A stretch of 49,085 nt of DNA from Alphaproteobacteria bacterium (GCA_019232625.1 JAFANP010000022.1:1-49085); one strand, 5' to 3'. Positions 17,561 to 26,005 are shown, counted from the first letter of the stretch. Notes: generated by a model not told the origin, from the sequence alone. Numbers and translations: made by a program.

Positions 17561-18508
17561 ATGCGCCACGCCGCCGTCCTGCCAGCCCTTTGCGCGCTGA
17601 GCGCCTGCGCCGCGACGCAGAGCGGACCGGTCGAGCCCCAGCCGAGCGCCCGCTACGCCTTCTGGCGGCCCGCTCCGGTCGCCGACGCGCAGGAGCCCGC
17701 CAAGGCGATCGCCGAGGCTCCGGCCGAGGCCTGGCGGCCGGTCGATCCGGAGAACCTGCTGCTGCTCGACCTGAAGGAGGGCGGCCGCGTCGTCATCGAG
17801 CTGGCGCCCGATTTCGCGCCGGTGCACGTCGCCAACATCCGCGCCTTCGCCCGCGCCGGCTGGTGGGACAATGCCTCAATCTACCGGGTCCAGGACAATT
17901 ACGTCGTCCAATGGGGCAATGGCGACGCCAAGGTCGCGCTTCCCGCGGGCGTGGCGAAGCAGCCGCCGGCGGAATATGATCGGCCGCTGGCGGGGCTCGC
18001 CGTCCGCCCGCTCGGCTATCCCGACAGCTATGCGCCGATGGTGGGCCATGCCGGCGGCTGGCCGGTCGCCTACGATCCCGAATCCGGCCGCGCCTGGATG
18101 ACCCATTGCTACGGCTATGTCGGCGTGGGGCGGGACCTCGCGCCCGACACGGGCACCGGCGGCGAGCTCTATGCGGTGATCGGCCACGCGCCGCGGCCGC
18201 TGGACCTCAACATCGCGCTGGTCGGCCGGGTCGTCGAGGGCATGGGGCTGCTGGCGGCGCGGCCGCGCGGCACCGGCCCGCTCGGCTTCTACGAGGATCC
18301 AAGGCAGAACGTGCCGATCGCCCGAATCCGCCTCGCCGCCGATCTTCCCGCCGCCGAGCGCCCGCGCTTCGAGGTGATGCGGACGGAGAGCGAGGCGTTC
18401 AGCCGCTACGTCACCGGACGTGCCAATCGCGGCGGCGAGTTCTTCCGCCGGCCGGCGGGCGGAGTCGACGTCTGCAACGCGCCGGTGCCGGTGCGAAAGG
18501 TGCGGTGA
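17561..18508 (+). CDS. Cyclophilin-type peptidylprolyl isomerase, predicted lipoprotein
   Basis: A 315-residue exported protein. The N-terminus [19 protein letters not shown] has a lipobox (LSAC), so it is probably a lipoprotein. A cyclophilin-like domain follows: [20 protein letters not shown], then the active-site-like [19 protein letters not shown] (Arg kept, compare FHRVIxxFMIQGGD) and [20 protein letters not shown]. It is longer than simple cyclophilins, with an inserted region and C-terminal extension. Inferred role: periplasmic folding helper. It reads toward the convergent zinc-ribbon gene, with a terminator between them. Confidence 0.85.
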   Translation: MRHAAVLPALCALSACAATQSGPVEPQPSARYAFWRPAPVADAQEPAKAIAEAPAEAWRPVDPENLLLLDLKEGGRVVIELAPDFAPVHVANIRAFARAGWWDNASIYRVQDNYVVQWGNGDAKVALPAGVAKQPPAEYDRPLAGLAVRPLGYPDSYAPMVGHAGGWPVAYDPESGRAWMTHCYGYVGVGRDLAPDTGTGGELYAVIGHAPRPLDLNIALVGRVVEGMGLLAARPRGTGPLGFYEDPRQNVPIARIRLAADLPAAERPRFEVMRTESEAFSRYVTGRANRGGEFFRRPAGGVDVCNAPVPVRKVR

Positions 18509-18534
18509 AGGGCGGCGTCATCGGCCATGAAAAA

Positions 18535-18564
18535 CGCCGGCCCCACCTGTTGAAGGGGCCGGCG
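18535..18564 (-). terminator. Rho-independent terminator
   Basis: Perfect ten-base GC arms (18535-18544 and 18555-18564) with a ten-base loop. On the minus strand the stem is followed directly by TTTTTC, so it terminates the zinc-ribbon gene at 18604-18870. It may also work for the converging cyclophilin-like gene, although that side has no T-run. Confidence 0.85.
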
Positions 18565-18603
18565 CTCCCAACGCCGCGCAGGCGGCATCAAGCGGTTCGC
18601 GGG

Positions 18604-18870
18604 TCAGGCCGCGTAGGCGTGGTCGCCGCCGTAGACCGGACGGCGGATGGTGCGGACGATCGCGCCGCCGGCGATCATCGGCGCGTTCTCGAGCGGCAGG
18701 GCCGTGGTGCAGAAGGCGCATTCCGCCATCGACCGGCCGATATACCAGTGCGTGCGGCCGCAGCCGGGGCAGTAATTCGTCTCATGCTCGCGATACACGA
18801 TATGATAGCCGCGCTGATCGGCCTGGGGGATGATGCAGCCGCCGCGCGCCTCAAGGATACTCGTCGCCAT
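18604..18870 (-). CDS. Small zinc-ribbon protein
   Basis: An 88-residue protein with two Cys pairs, CPGCGRTHWYIGRSMAECAF followed by C (C-x2-C and C-x2-C, 14 residues between), plus an upstream Cys in ARGGCIIPQ. This suggests one zinc ribbon. The C-terminus is hydrophobic and basic (MIAGGAIVRTIRRPVY). Function unknown; it looks like a short conserved alphaproteobacterial hypothetical. AAGGAG lies seven bases before ATG 18870. It ends at a clear T-tailed terminator. Confidence 0.8.
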   Translation of the reverse strand: MATSILEARGGCIIPQADQRGYHIVYREHETNYCPGCGRTHWYIGRSMAECAFCTTALPLENAPMIAGGAIVRTIRRPVYGGDHAYAA

Positions 18871-18889
18871 ACCTTGGCTCCTTTTCCAC

Positions 18890-19114
18890 TCACTTGACCC
18901 CCCAACGCGCGCCGACTCCCAAGGGTTTCATGCCCTCGGCGGAGCCCGCGCCGTGCGGGCGCCGCACCGGCCCGGCGCGACGCGCTGAAAAACCCCGGAA
19001 TTCCGCCACGACGAGCGGTTTCAGGCGGACGACGAACCGCGCTTCCCAAGCCTCAAAAAATTTTCGAGTGGTGCCCGTTTGCACCGCTGCGGGACAGATT
19101 GCGCGTCCCGCCAA
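18890..19114 (-). CDS. Possible small basic protein (doubtful)
   Basis: A 74-codon open frame ending 19 bases before the zinc-ribbon gene. Its central part (RKFFEAWEARFVVRLKPLVV, then AEFRGFSARRAG) is protein-like, but GC at third positions is lower than in neighbouring genes and no good ribosome site is seen before the start. The same stretch contains several hairpins (for example GCGGGAC/GTCCCGC at 19088-19113), so it could instead be an untranslated leader or small RNA. I list it so that the gap is not taken as empty. Confidence 0.25.
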   Translation of the reverse strand: MAGRAICPAAVQTGTTRKFFEAWEARFVVRLKPLVVAEFRGFSARRAGPVRRPHGAGSAEGMKPLGVGARWGVK

Positions 19115-19132
19115 GGCCGCGGGCGCGCCCGC

Positions 19133-19285
19133 TCAGCTTTCGTCGGTAAGGCGGATCTTGTCGGTGCGCCGCTGTCCCAGCCTGCGGTTGCGGCGCCGCT
19201 CGCGGCGGCCGTGCACGACGACGACGAGTACAGGAAAGGCGACGGCGGCGCCGACGCCGATCGCCAGGGCGATGATTTCGTCCAC
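19133..19285 (-). CDS. Small single-pass membrane protein (50 residues)
   Basis: A 50-residue frame with GTG start at 19285 and TGA at 19133-19135. AGGAGAG lies ten bases upstream. The product begins VDEIIALAIGVGAAVAFPVL followed by VVVV, one membrane helix, and ends in a strongly basic, polar tail (HGRRERRRNRRLGQRR, then TDKIRLTDES). The layout (outside acidic, helix, basic tail) obeys the positive-inside rule and argues for a real gene. Function unknown. Divergent from the cystathionine gamma-synthase-family gene. Confidence 0.65.
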   Translation of the reverse strand: MDEIIALAIGVGAAVAFPVLVVVVHGRRERRRNRRLGQRRTDKIRLTDES

Positions 19286-19413
19286 GGTAGTTTCTCTCCT
19301 GGCGCCTCCTTAGCGGCCCCGGGGCGCGCCGTCACCACCGTGAAAGCGCGGCTTGGTGCAATGGCTCGACCTGCGCTAGGGGCTGCGCAGCCCAAGAAGC
19401 GGAGCAGGCGATC

Positions 19414-20718
19414 ATGCAGGAAGACGAATCGGACCTCAGCGGCGCGACGCCGCGGCGTCGGCCCAAGCCCGACGTGCTGGAGGTCGGCGGGCGGCGGCTG
19501 AAGCCGGCGACCTTGATGATGGGCCACGGCTTCGACCCGGCGCTGTCCGAAGGCTCGCTGAAGCCGCCCATCTTCCTGACCTCGACCTTCGTGTTCGAGA
19601 ACGCGGCCGCCGGCAAGCGCCACTTCGAGGGCGTCACCGGCAAGCGCCCGGGCGGCGCCGAGGGGCTGGTCTATTCGCGCTTCAACGGGCCCAACCAGGA
19701 GATATTGGAGGACCGGCTCTCCATCTGGGAGGATGCCGAGGAGGCGCTGACCTTCTCCTCGGGCATGTCGGCCATCGCCACCCTTCTCCTCACCTTCGTC
19801 CAGCCGGGCGACGTCATCGTCCATTCCGGGCCGCTCTACGCGGCGACCGAGACGCTGATCGCCCGCATCCTCGGCCGCTTCGGCGTCGCCTGGCTCGATT
19901 TCCCCGCCGGCGCGGAGCGGCACGAGATAGAGTCGGTGCTGGAGCGCGCCAAGGCGATGGGCCGGGTCCCGCTCATCTATCTCGAAAGCCCCGCCAACCC
20001 GACCAACGCCTTGGTCGACGTCGAGGCGGTGGCGGCCGCGCGCGACGCCCTTTTCGGCGACCACAAGCCGCCCATCGCCATCGACAACACCTTCCTCGGC
20101 CCGCTCTGGTCGAAGCCGCTCGACCATGGCGCCGACCTCTCCATCTACTCGCTCACCAAATATGCCGGCGGCCATTCCGACCTGGTCGCGGGGGGCGTGG
20201 TCGGCGCCAAGGCGCTGATCGACCCCATTCGAATGATGCGCAACACGATCGGCACGATCACCGACCCGAACACCGCCTGGATGCTGCTGCGCAGCCTCGA
20301 GACGCTGGAATTGCGGATGAGCCGGGCGGGGGAGAATGCCGCGCGGGTGTGCGACTTCCTCCGCCAGCATCCCAAGGTGGAGAGCGTCGGCTATCTCGGC
20401 TTCCTAGCCGACGGGCGGCAGGCCGACATCTACCGCCGCCACTGCACCGGCGCGGGCTCGACCTTCTCCCTCTATCTGAAGGGCGGCGAGCGCGAAGCCT
20501 TCGCCTTCCTCGACGCGCTCAAGATCGCCCACCTCGCGGTCAGCCTCGGCGGGACGGAGACCCTGGCAAGCGCGCCGGCGGCGATGACCCACCTCTCGGT
20601 GCCGGACGAGCGCAAGCAGGCGCTCGGCATCACCGACAACCTCGTCCGGATCTCGATCGGCGTCGAGGATCCGGACGACCTCGCCGCCGACTTCGACCAG
20701 GCCCTGGCGGGGGTGTAG
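19414..20718 (+). CDS. Cystathionine gamma-synthase family PLP enzyme
   Basis: A 434-residue trans-sulfuration enzyme (Cys/Met metabolism PLP family). The PLP lysine is K249 in YSLTKYAGGHSD; D224 (IAIDNTF) binds the pyridine nitrogen; FSSGMSAIAT and ESPANPT are further cofactor and substrate blocks. The N-terminus is 30-40 residues longer than in MetB. The subgroup is annotated broadly as cystathionine gamma-synthase or methionine gamma-lyase-like, and motif reading alone cannot separate these. I looked for a SAM riboswitch in 19286-19413 and could not support one. Expected to be a cytosolic homotetramer. Confidence 0.88.
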   Translation: MQEDESDLSGATPRRRPKPDVLEVGGRRLKPATLMMGHGFDPALSEGSLKPPIFLTSTFVFENAAAGKRHFEGVTGKRPGGAEGLVYSRFNGPNQEILEDRLSIWEDAEEALTFSSGMSAIATLLLTFVQPGDVIVHSGPLYAATETLIARILGRFGVAWLDFPAGAERHEIESVLERAKAMGRVPLIYLESPANPTNALVDVEAVAAARDALFGDHKPPIAIDNTFLGPLWSKPLDHGADLSIYSLTKYAGGHSDLVAGGVVGAKALIDPIRMMRNTIGTITDPNTAWMLLRSLETLELRMSRAGENAARVCDFLRQHPKVESVGYLGFLADGRQADIYRRHCTGAGSTFSLYLKGGEREAFAFLDALKIAHLAVSLGGTETLASAPAAMTHLSVPDERKQALGITDNLVRISIGVEDPDDLAADFDQALAGV

Positions 20719-20738
20719 GCGCCAATCCTCCCTGTCCG

Positions 20739-20855
20739 CGAAGCGGATGGGGAGGGGGACCGCCCGAAGGGCGGTGGAGGGGCTTTCGGGGTGAGGAGGC
20801 CCCTCCACCATGCTGCGCATGGTCCCCCTCCCGATGCGCCGCTCGCACCGGGAGG
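20739..20855. repeat. Nested palindromic repeat, GGTGGAGGGGC family
   Basis: Within this intergenic stretch GGTGGAGGGGC (20773-20783) pairs with GCCCCTCCACC (20799-20809), nested inside weaker GGGAGGGGG / CCCCCTCCC arms. A related element lies at 40908-41012. Between convergent genes it probably forms a stable mRNA-end structure. Confidence 0.65.
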
Positions 20856-20856
20856 G

Positions 20857-21534
20857 TCATCGCCGCCAGCTCACCACTTCCCACCCCTCGGCCCGGGCGA
20901 GGCGGACGAGGCGGGCGTCGGCGTTGGCGGCGACGGGCTCGTCGCTCCAGCGGTGCATCGGCGCGTCGGAGATGTGGTCGGAATAGAAGCGGATGTGGAC
21001 GACGTCGCGGCTGAGGCCGGCTTTCTCGAGCCAGGCCTCGACCATGTCGCGCTTGGCGTCGCCGTAGCAATTGGCGCCGTCGATCCGCGCGACGATCCTC
21101 CCCGCGGCGTCGCGGGCGGTGCGGGTGGCGATGACGTCGTCGAATCCCAGGGCGCGGCCGATCGCGGCGGCGTAGAGCTCGTAGGAGGCGGTGGCGAGGA
21201 CAAGGCGGCGCCCGGCCTCGCGGTCGGCGGCGATTCGCGCGCGGGCGCCGGGGAGGACGTTGGCGCCGAGCGTGTGGGCGGCGAAGCTCTCGACCACCGG
21301 CTCGAGCCGCTCCGGCGCCACGCCGCGGCCGATGAGGAGGACGTAGTTCCACTCCTTGAGGCGGGCCCGGTCGATCAGCTTCAGCGCCCAGGCGAGGGTG
21401 AGAAGTCCGGCGAGCGGCAGCAGAAGCAGGCGCCACGGCGCCAGCCGGCGTGCGGCATGGAGGAGGAACGGCGTGTAGGTCGCGCGCCGCGTCACCGTGC
21501 GGTCCATGTCGTAGATGGCGAGCTGCGCCTTCAT
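20857..21534 (-). CDS. HAD-IB family phosphatase (SerB-like)
   Basis: A 225-residue HAD-superfamily hydrolase. Motif I is D9-MDRT (IYDMDRTVTRR), with the nucleophile and acid/base Asp; motif II is LVLATASYELY; motif III/IV is the Lys of CYGDAKRDMVE plus FYSDHISDAP. A hydrophobic segment (APWRLLLLPLAGLLTLAWAL, residues 32-51) in the cap region suggests membrane association, as in related HAD-IB proteins acting on lipid or sugar phosphates. The substrate cannot be named. Divergent from the mla operon, with 74 bases between the starts. Confidence 0.85.
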   Translation of the reverse strand: MKAQLAIYDMDRTVTRRATYTPFLLHAARRLAPWRLLLLPLAGLLTLAWALKLIDRARLKEWNYVLLIGRGVAPERLEPVVESFAAHTLGANVLPGARARIAADREAGRRLVLATASYELYAAAIGRALGFDDVIATRTARDAAGRIVARIDGANCYGDAKRDMVEAWLEKAGLSRDVVHIRFYSDHISDAPMHRWSDEPVAANADARLVRLARAEGWEVVSWRR

Positions 21535-21608
21535 GGAACCGCCTCAAGCACCGAATGATTGACGCTGTCCAGCTTGCCCAAGAGGGGGAATTGCAGCATG
21601 TCGGCCCG

Positions 21609-22718
21609 ATGAGCAGCGTGGCGAGGTTCACCGAGACCGCCGAGGACGGCCGCCGCGTGCTCCGCTTCCAGGGCGATCTCGTCCTCCCCAAGCTCGGGCC
21701 GCTGCCGACGCGCCTCGAGCGGCTGAAGGGGCGCAACTACGTCCTCGACCTGTCCGGGGTCGGGCGCATGGACACGATCGGCGCCTGGATCGTCCACCGC
21801 ACCGCCCGCCAGCGCGAGAGCGAGATCGTCGGCGCCAGCGAGGGCGTCGAGCACCTGCTGCGGCAGGTCGAGGCCGCCGACCAGCCGGTCAAGGTCCGCC
21901 CCGACCCGCCGCCCGCCTTCACCCGCGTGCTCGGCCAGGTCGGCGGAGCGACGATGCTCGCCGGCCAGACCATGCTCGGCCTGCTCGGCTTCTTCGGCGC
22001 GATGCTGATCTCGATCGGCCAGGTGATCCGCCATCCCCGGCGGTTCCGCCTCAATGCCGTCGTCCAGCGGTTCGAGGTGGTCGGGGTCCACGCGTTCGGG
22101 ATCATCGGCCTGATGAGCTTCCTCGTCGGCATCGTCATCGCCCAGCAGGGCGCGGTGCAGCTCCGGCAGTTCGGCGCCGAGGTGTTCACCGTCAACCTGA
22201 TCGGCCGCTCCTCGGTGAAGGAGCTTGGCGTGCTGATGACCGCGATCATGGTCGCCGGCCGCTCGGGCTCGTCCTTCGCCGCCCAACTGGGCTCGATGAA
22301 GCTCGCCGAGGAGGTCGACGCGATGCGGACCATCGGAGTCTCGCCGATGGAGGCGCTGGTCCTGCCCCGCGTCTTTGCGACGGTGTTGATGATGCCTCTC
22401 CTCTCCTTCTACGCCGCCCTGGTGGCGATCGTAGGGGGCGGAATCTTCTGCTGGATCGGCCTCGACATCCCGCCGATCACCTTCGTCCAGCGGACGCGGG
22501 AGATCATCCCGATGACCGACCTGTGGCAGCTCCTCTGGAAGGCGCCGGTCTTCGGCCTGATCATCGCCATGGCCGGCTGCTTCCAGGGCATGCAGGTGGA
22601 GGCCAATGCCGAGGAGGTCGGGCTCAGGACCACCACCGCCGTCGTCCAGGGGATCTTCCTCGTCATCGTCCTCGACGCCTTCTTCGCCGTCTTCTTCACC
22701 TCGATCGGCTGGATATGA
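21609..22718 (+). CDS. mlaE: MlaE-type ABC transporter permease with N-terminal STAS-like domain
   Basis: A 369-residue permease for outer-membrane phospholipid transport. Residues 1-100 form a STAS/MlaB-like domain (FQGDLVLPKLGPLPTRLERL, then NYVLDLSGVGRMDTIGAWIV), and the rest is the MlaE membrane domain with the conserved GIVIAQQGAVQLRQFGAEVF and GSMKLAEEVDAMRTIGVSP loop that contacts the ATPase. In E. coli MlaB is a separate protein; here it is fused. ATG 21609 is chosen at the start of the STAS domain; TTG 21591, closer to AGAGGGGGAA, or ATG 21555 are alternatives. The stop overlaps the next start as ATGA. Confidence 0.92.
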   Translation: MSSVARFTETAEDGRRVLRFQGDLVLPKLGPLPTRLERLKGRNYVLDLSGVGRMDTIGAWIVHRTARQRESEIVGASEGVEHLLRQVEAADQPVKVRPDPPPAFTRVLGQVGGATMLAGQTMLGLLGFFGAMLISIGQVIRHPRRFRLNAVVQRFEVVGVHAFGIIGLMSFLVGIVIAQQGAVQLRQFGAEVFTVNLIGRSSVKELGVLMTAIMVAGRSGSSFAAQLGSMKLAEEVDAMRTIGVSPMEALVLPRVFATVLMMPLLSFYAALVAIVGGGIFCWIGLDIPPITFVQRTREIIPMTDLWQLLWKAPVFGLIIAMAGCFQGMQVEANAEEVGLRTTTAVVQGIFLVIVLDAFFAVFFTSIGWI

Positions 22719-23542
22719 GCGAGGAGGAGCGCGACATCGTCATCTCCGTCCGGGGGCTGAGGAACAGCTTCGGCGACCAGCTCATCCACGACGGCGTCGA
22801 TCTCGACGTGCGGCGCGGCGAGATACTCGGCGTGGTCGGCGGCTCCGGCACGGGCAAGTCGGTGCTGATGCGCTCGATCATCGGCCTGCAGCGGCCCGAC
22901 GCGGGCGAGGTCGAGGTGTTCGGCGTGCCGATGCTGTCTGCGAGCGAGGCCGCCCAGCAGAGCGTCCGCAAGCGCTGGGGCATCCTCTTCCAGGGCGCGG
23001 CGCTCTTCTCCACGCTCACCGTCGCCGAGAACATCCAGGTGCCGCTCAGGGAATTCTACCCGCGCCTGTCGGAGCGGATGCTGGACGAGATCGCCGCCTA
23101 CAAGATCGTCATGGTCGGCCTGCCGCCCGATGCCGGCCCCAAGTTCCCGGCCGAGCTCTCCGGCGGCATGCGCAAGCGGGCCGGCATCGCCCGGGCGCTT
23201 GCGCTCGACCCCGAATTGCTCTTCCTCGACGAGCCGACCGCCGGCCTCGACCCGATCGGCGCGGCGGCCTTCGACCAGCTGACCGTCGACCTGCGCGACC
23301 GGCTCGGCCTCACCGTCTTCCTGATCACCCACGATCTCGACACGCTCTACACCATTTGCGACCGGGTGGCGGTGCTCGCCGACCGCAAGGTGGTGGCGAT
23401 TGGAACGATTCCGGAATTACTGGCTTTGGACCACGAATGGATACAGGAATATTTCGGGGGTCCGCGGGGACGCGCGGCCGAAGAGGCGGTGGAGGAAGCC
23501 GAGGCGCGCGCCGAGGCGGCGGAAGGGAATAGCAAGGGCTGA
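22715..23542 (+). CDS. mlaF: MlaF-type ABC transporter ATP-binding protein
   Basis: A 275-residue ATPase that powers the MlaE permease. Walker A is GGSGTGKS (42-49), the Q-loop is ILFQGAALFSTLTV, the signature is LSGGMRKR (148-155), Walker B is LLFLDEPTAGLD (168-179), and the switch His is in LITHDLDT. The C-terminal tail is acidic and Ala-rich (AAEEAVEEAEARAEAAEG). Its ATG overlaps the mlaE stop by four bases, and its TGA overlaps the mlaD ATG by one base, so expression is tightly coupled. Confidence 0.95.
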   Translation: MSEEERDIVISVRGLRNSFGDQLIHDGVDLDVRRGEILGVVGGSGTGKSVLMRSIIGLQRPDAGEVEVFGVPMLSASEAAQQSVRKRWGILFQGAALFSTLTVAENIQVPLREFYPRLSERMLDEIAAYKIVMVGLPPDAGPKFPAELSGGMRKRAGIARALALDPELLFLDEPTAGLDPIGAAAFDQLTVDLRDRLGLTVFLITHDLDTLYTICDRVAVLADRKVVAIGTIPELLALDHEWIQEYFGGPRGRAAEEAVEEAEARAEAAEGNSKG

Positions 23543-24534
23543 TGGAAAACCGATCGAACCAGATACTGGTCGGAAGCGTCGTCCTGGCGATGCTGGTCGC
23601 GATCCTCGGCTTCATCATCTGGCTCTCCCAGGCGTCGGGCGACCAGGACAAACGCTACGACATCCTGTTCAACCAGGCGGTGGACGGGCTCGCCAAGGGA
23701 TCGGCCGTGACCTTCTCCGGAGTCCCGGTCGGCCAGGTGGAATCGATCAACCTCCAGCCCAACACGCCCGAATTCGTCCGCGTCAGGATCACCGTCGGCA
23801 ACGGCACGCCGATCCTCGTCGGCACCACCGCGACCATCAAGGGCGTCGGCTTCACCGGCGTCTCCCAGATCCAGCTCGACCCGCCGGCCAAGGCGCCCGG
23901 CCGCCCCCGCGTGGTGCGCGAGATCGCCTGCCCGGAGCAGAACCCGCAGTCGCGCTGCCCCTACGGCGTGCCGATCATCCCCACCAAGCCGGGCGGCTTC
24001 GCGGCGCTGCTCAACAGCGCGCCGGAGCTGATCGAGAACGTGACGAAGCTGACCGAGCGGCTCACCGAGCTGCTCTCGGACCGCAACCAGAATTCGATCG
24101 CCGCCATCCTGGACAACGTCCAGACCATCTCGAAGAACCTCGCAGAGCGCTCCGACGAGATCGCCGCGACCATGGCCGATGCCCGGATCGCCATCCGCCA
24201 GGCCGGCGACGCGACCGAGCGGTTCGGGCGTCTCGCCGACACCACCAACGACACGCTCGGCCGCGACGTCCGTCCGCTGATCGGCGACTTGCGTCGCACG
24301 GTGCGCTCGGCGCAGACCAGCATGGACAATCTCGACAAGCTGCTCGGCGAGGCGCGGCCGGGGGTGCAGACCTTCTCGACCCGAACCCTGCCCGAGGTCG
24401 GCCAGCTGGTTCGCGACCTGCGCGCCACCAGCCAGTCGCTCAAGGGCATTAGCGAGCGGCTCGACCAGCAGGGCATCGGCGGAGTCGTCGGCGGCGAGAA
24501 GCTTCCCGACTATCGGCCGCAGAAGAGGCGCTGA
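23542..24534 (+). CDS. mlaD: MlaD-family (MCE domain) substrate-binding protein
   Basis: A 330-residue periplasmic protein anchored by one N-terminal helix (VGSVVLAMLVAILGFIIWL). The MCE domain follows (YDILFNQAVDGLAKGSAVTF, then SGVPVGQVESINL and GFTGVSQIQL). The C-terminal half is long and helical, with many amphipathic heptad-like stretches (LTERLTELLSDRNQNSIAAI; LRRTVRSAQTSMDNLDKLL), longer than E. coli MlaD and more like MCE proteins that build extended tunnels. Encoded directly after the ATPase. Confidence 0.93.
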   Translation: MENRSNQILVGSVVLAMLVAILGFIIWLSQASGDQDKRYDILFNQAVDGLAKGSAVTFSGVPVGQVESINLQPNTPEFVRVRITVGNGTPILVGTTATIKGVGFTGVSQIQLDPPAKAPGRPRVVREIACPEQNPQSRCPYGVPIIPTKPGGFAALLNSAPELIENVTKLTERLTELLSDRNQNSIAAILDNVQTISKNLAERSDEIAATMADARIAIRQAGDATERFGRLADTTNDTLGRDVRPLIGDLRRTVRSAQTSMDNLDKLLGEARPGVQTFSTRTLPEVGQLVRDLRATSQSLKGISERLDQQGIGGVVGGEKLPDYRPQKRR

Positions 24535-24539
24535 CGACG

Positions 24540-25121
24540 ATGACCCGATCCTTCCCCCTCCTCGCCGCCGCGCTCCTGCTGCCGCTCGCCGGCTGCGGCT
24601 TCGGCGGCAAGGCGCCCGCCGAGCTGCTGACGCTGAGCGCCGCCGCCACCCGTCCCGCCGCTCAGCCGCGCACCGCCGGCCAGGGGAACGTCATCACCGT
24701 CACCTCGCCGACCCTGCCCAGGGCGATCAGCACCAACCGCGTCGCCGTCTATGTCGGGCCGACCAGCATCCAGTATCTCAAGGAAGGCACCTGGGCCGAC
24801 AAGCCGAACGAGCTGTTCCGCCAGCTCCTCTCGGAGACCGTCGCCGCCCGCTCCGGCTGGGTGGTGGTGGACCCTTCGGTCTACACCCAGGTCCAGGGCG
24901 TCGTGCTCGGCGGGCAGCTGCTCGAGTTCGGCTACGATCCGGCCCGCGGCGACGCGGTCGTGCTCTTCGAGGCCAGCCTCGCGCGGCCGCAGCAGGCGGT
25001 CACCACCAACCGCTTCGAGGCGCGCGTGCCGGTCGCCGCCGCCGACGGCGTCTCCGTCGCCCGCGCCCTCAACCAGGCATCGAACCAGGTGGCCGCGCAG
25101 GTGGCCGACTGGGTGGGGTGA
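24540..25121 (+). CDS. ABC-type transport auxiliary lipoprotein (PqiC-like)
   Basis: A 193-residue predicted lipoprotein. The signal peptide MTRSFPLLAAALLLPLAGCG has a lipobox (LAGC). The mature part contains ISTNRVAVYVGPTSIQYLKE followed by GTWADKPNELFRQLLSET, the signature of the ABC_trans_aux/PqiC family, outer-membrane partners of MCE transporters. It begins five bases after mlaD and completes the four-gene mlaEFD-lipoprotein operon. Confidence 0.9.
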   Translation: MTRSFPLLAAALLLPLAGCGFGGKAPAELLTLSAAATRPAAQPRTAGQGNVITVTSPTLPRAISTNRVAVYVGPTSIQYLKEGTWADKPNELFRQLLSETVAARSGWVVVDPSVYTQVQGVVLGGQLLEFGYDPARGDAVVLFEASLARPQQAVTTNRFEARVPVAAADGVSVARALNQASNQVAAQVADWVG

Positions 25122-25145
25122 CCGGCAGGCTTCGGGGCCGCTGTC

Positions 25146-26005
25146 GTTTCACCCAAAGCACCAAAGCACCCAAGGCGCTGCGGTCTTCACTGGCGGCGGG
25201 GGTTTTCGTCGCTCGCGCTCTTGGTGGACGAGACGTTGGAAGCGCTTCGGCTCTTTAGGGCTTTGGGTGAAACCTTCGTAATGGAGCGAAATCCGCCACG
25301 GCTCTTGCTGCCCGTCTACGGAATCCGGTGGCAATCTCAGCCTAGTCTGACGGTGGGTTGGAGACCCTTGATATGGCGATCGAGGGTGCGACATAGTCGC
25401 TGCGGTTGTTGATGACCCGCTTCAGGCCATTGCGGAAGAGGTCGGCACCGAAGTTCATGAGCAGCCCCAGAGGCTGATCCAGAAGGCGAAGATAGGTGAG
25501 GAGCTGCTTCGTGTGGACGGGCGACAGCCGTTCCACCGATTTGACCTCGATGAGAAGGCTCCCTTCCACCAGCAGATCGGCACGGAAGGCGTCGCGGATC
25601 ACGACGCCGCGGTAGGCGATGGGCACCGGCTTTTGAGTTTCGACGCGCAGCCCGCGGTCCGCCAGATGCACCGCGAGAAATGCCTCATACGCGGCTTCTA
25701 AAAGGCCGGGCCCGATTTCAGCGTGGACCCGAAAGCCGCAATCGATCGCTATCTTGGCGAGCCGTTCGATCCCGCAATGCTCCATCGCTCCCGCCTTCGC
25801 CTGCTTCCCGCAAGAGGATAAAGCAAAAGCGCAATATCAAAAAACATATTATACGAAAACGGCAAAACTCTTACCCGAGGCGGGAAACCACCTTTTGGCA
25901 TGGATGGATTAAGCGACGTAGTGGCTCTTTCCCCGTCGGGGTTCCGTAAAGGCGGGGCAGGGACGCGCCGCGACCCCTTTGGTGCTTTGGTGCTTTGGGT
26001 GAAAC
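25146..26005. mobile_element. Inverted-repeat-bounded cassette carrying a GxxExxY gene
   Basis: Perfect 25-base inverted repeats (25146-25170 and 25981-26005) bracket 860 bases that contain a single gene, the GxxExxY protein. A third, inverted copy of the inner 14-mer GTTTCACCCAAAGC is at 25260-25273. The strip 25805-25870 is strikingly AT-rich for this genome. No transposase lies inside, so if mobile it would depend on enzymes elsewhere. It could instead be a dispersed intergenic repeat that includes the gene. Confidence 0.55.
25342..25785 (-). CDS. GxxExxY family protein (PD-(D/E)XK nuclease-like)
   Basis: A 147-residue protein with the name-giving motif G27-LLEAAY33 inside HAEIGPGLLEAAYEAFLAVH. 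A nuclease-like core follows: D70 in RADLLVEG and E80-V-K82 in SLLIEVKSVERL, matching the D-x(9)-ExK pattern of the PD-(D/E)XK superfamily, then HTKQLLTYLRLL. The biological role of the family is not established. The gene sits alone in a cassette with inverted repeats and an AT-rich flank, unlike the rest of the window, which suggests acquisition by transfer. Confidence 0.85.
   Translation of the reverse strand: MEHCGIERLAKIAIDCGFRVHAEIGPGLLEAAYEAFLAVHLADRGLRVETQKPVPIAYRGVVIRDAFRADLLVEGSLLIEVKSVERLSPVHTKQLLTYLRLLDQPLGLLMNFGADLFRNGLKRVINNRSDYVAPSIAISRVSNPPSD

Noticed and set aside
19286-19413. Possible SAM riboswitch before the cystathionine gamma-synthase-family gene
   Set aside because: Position would fit, but I could not assemble the conserved stems and core bases of SAM-I or SAM-II.
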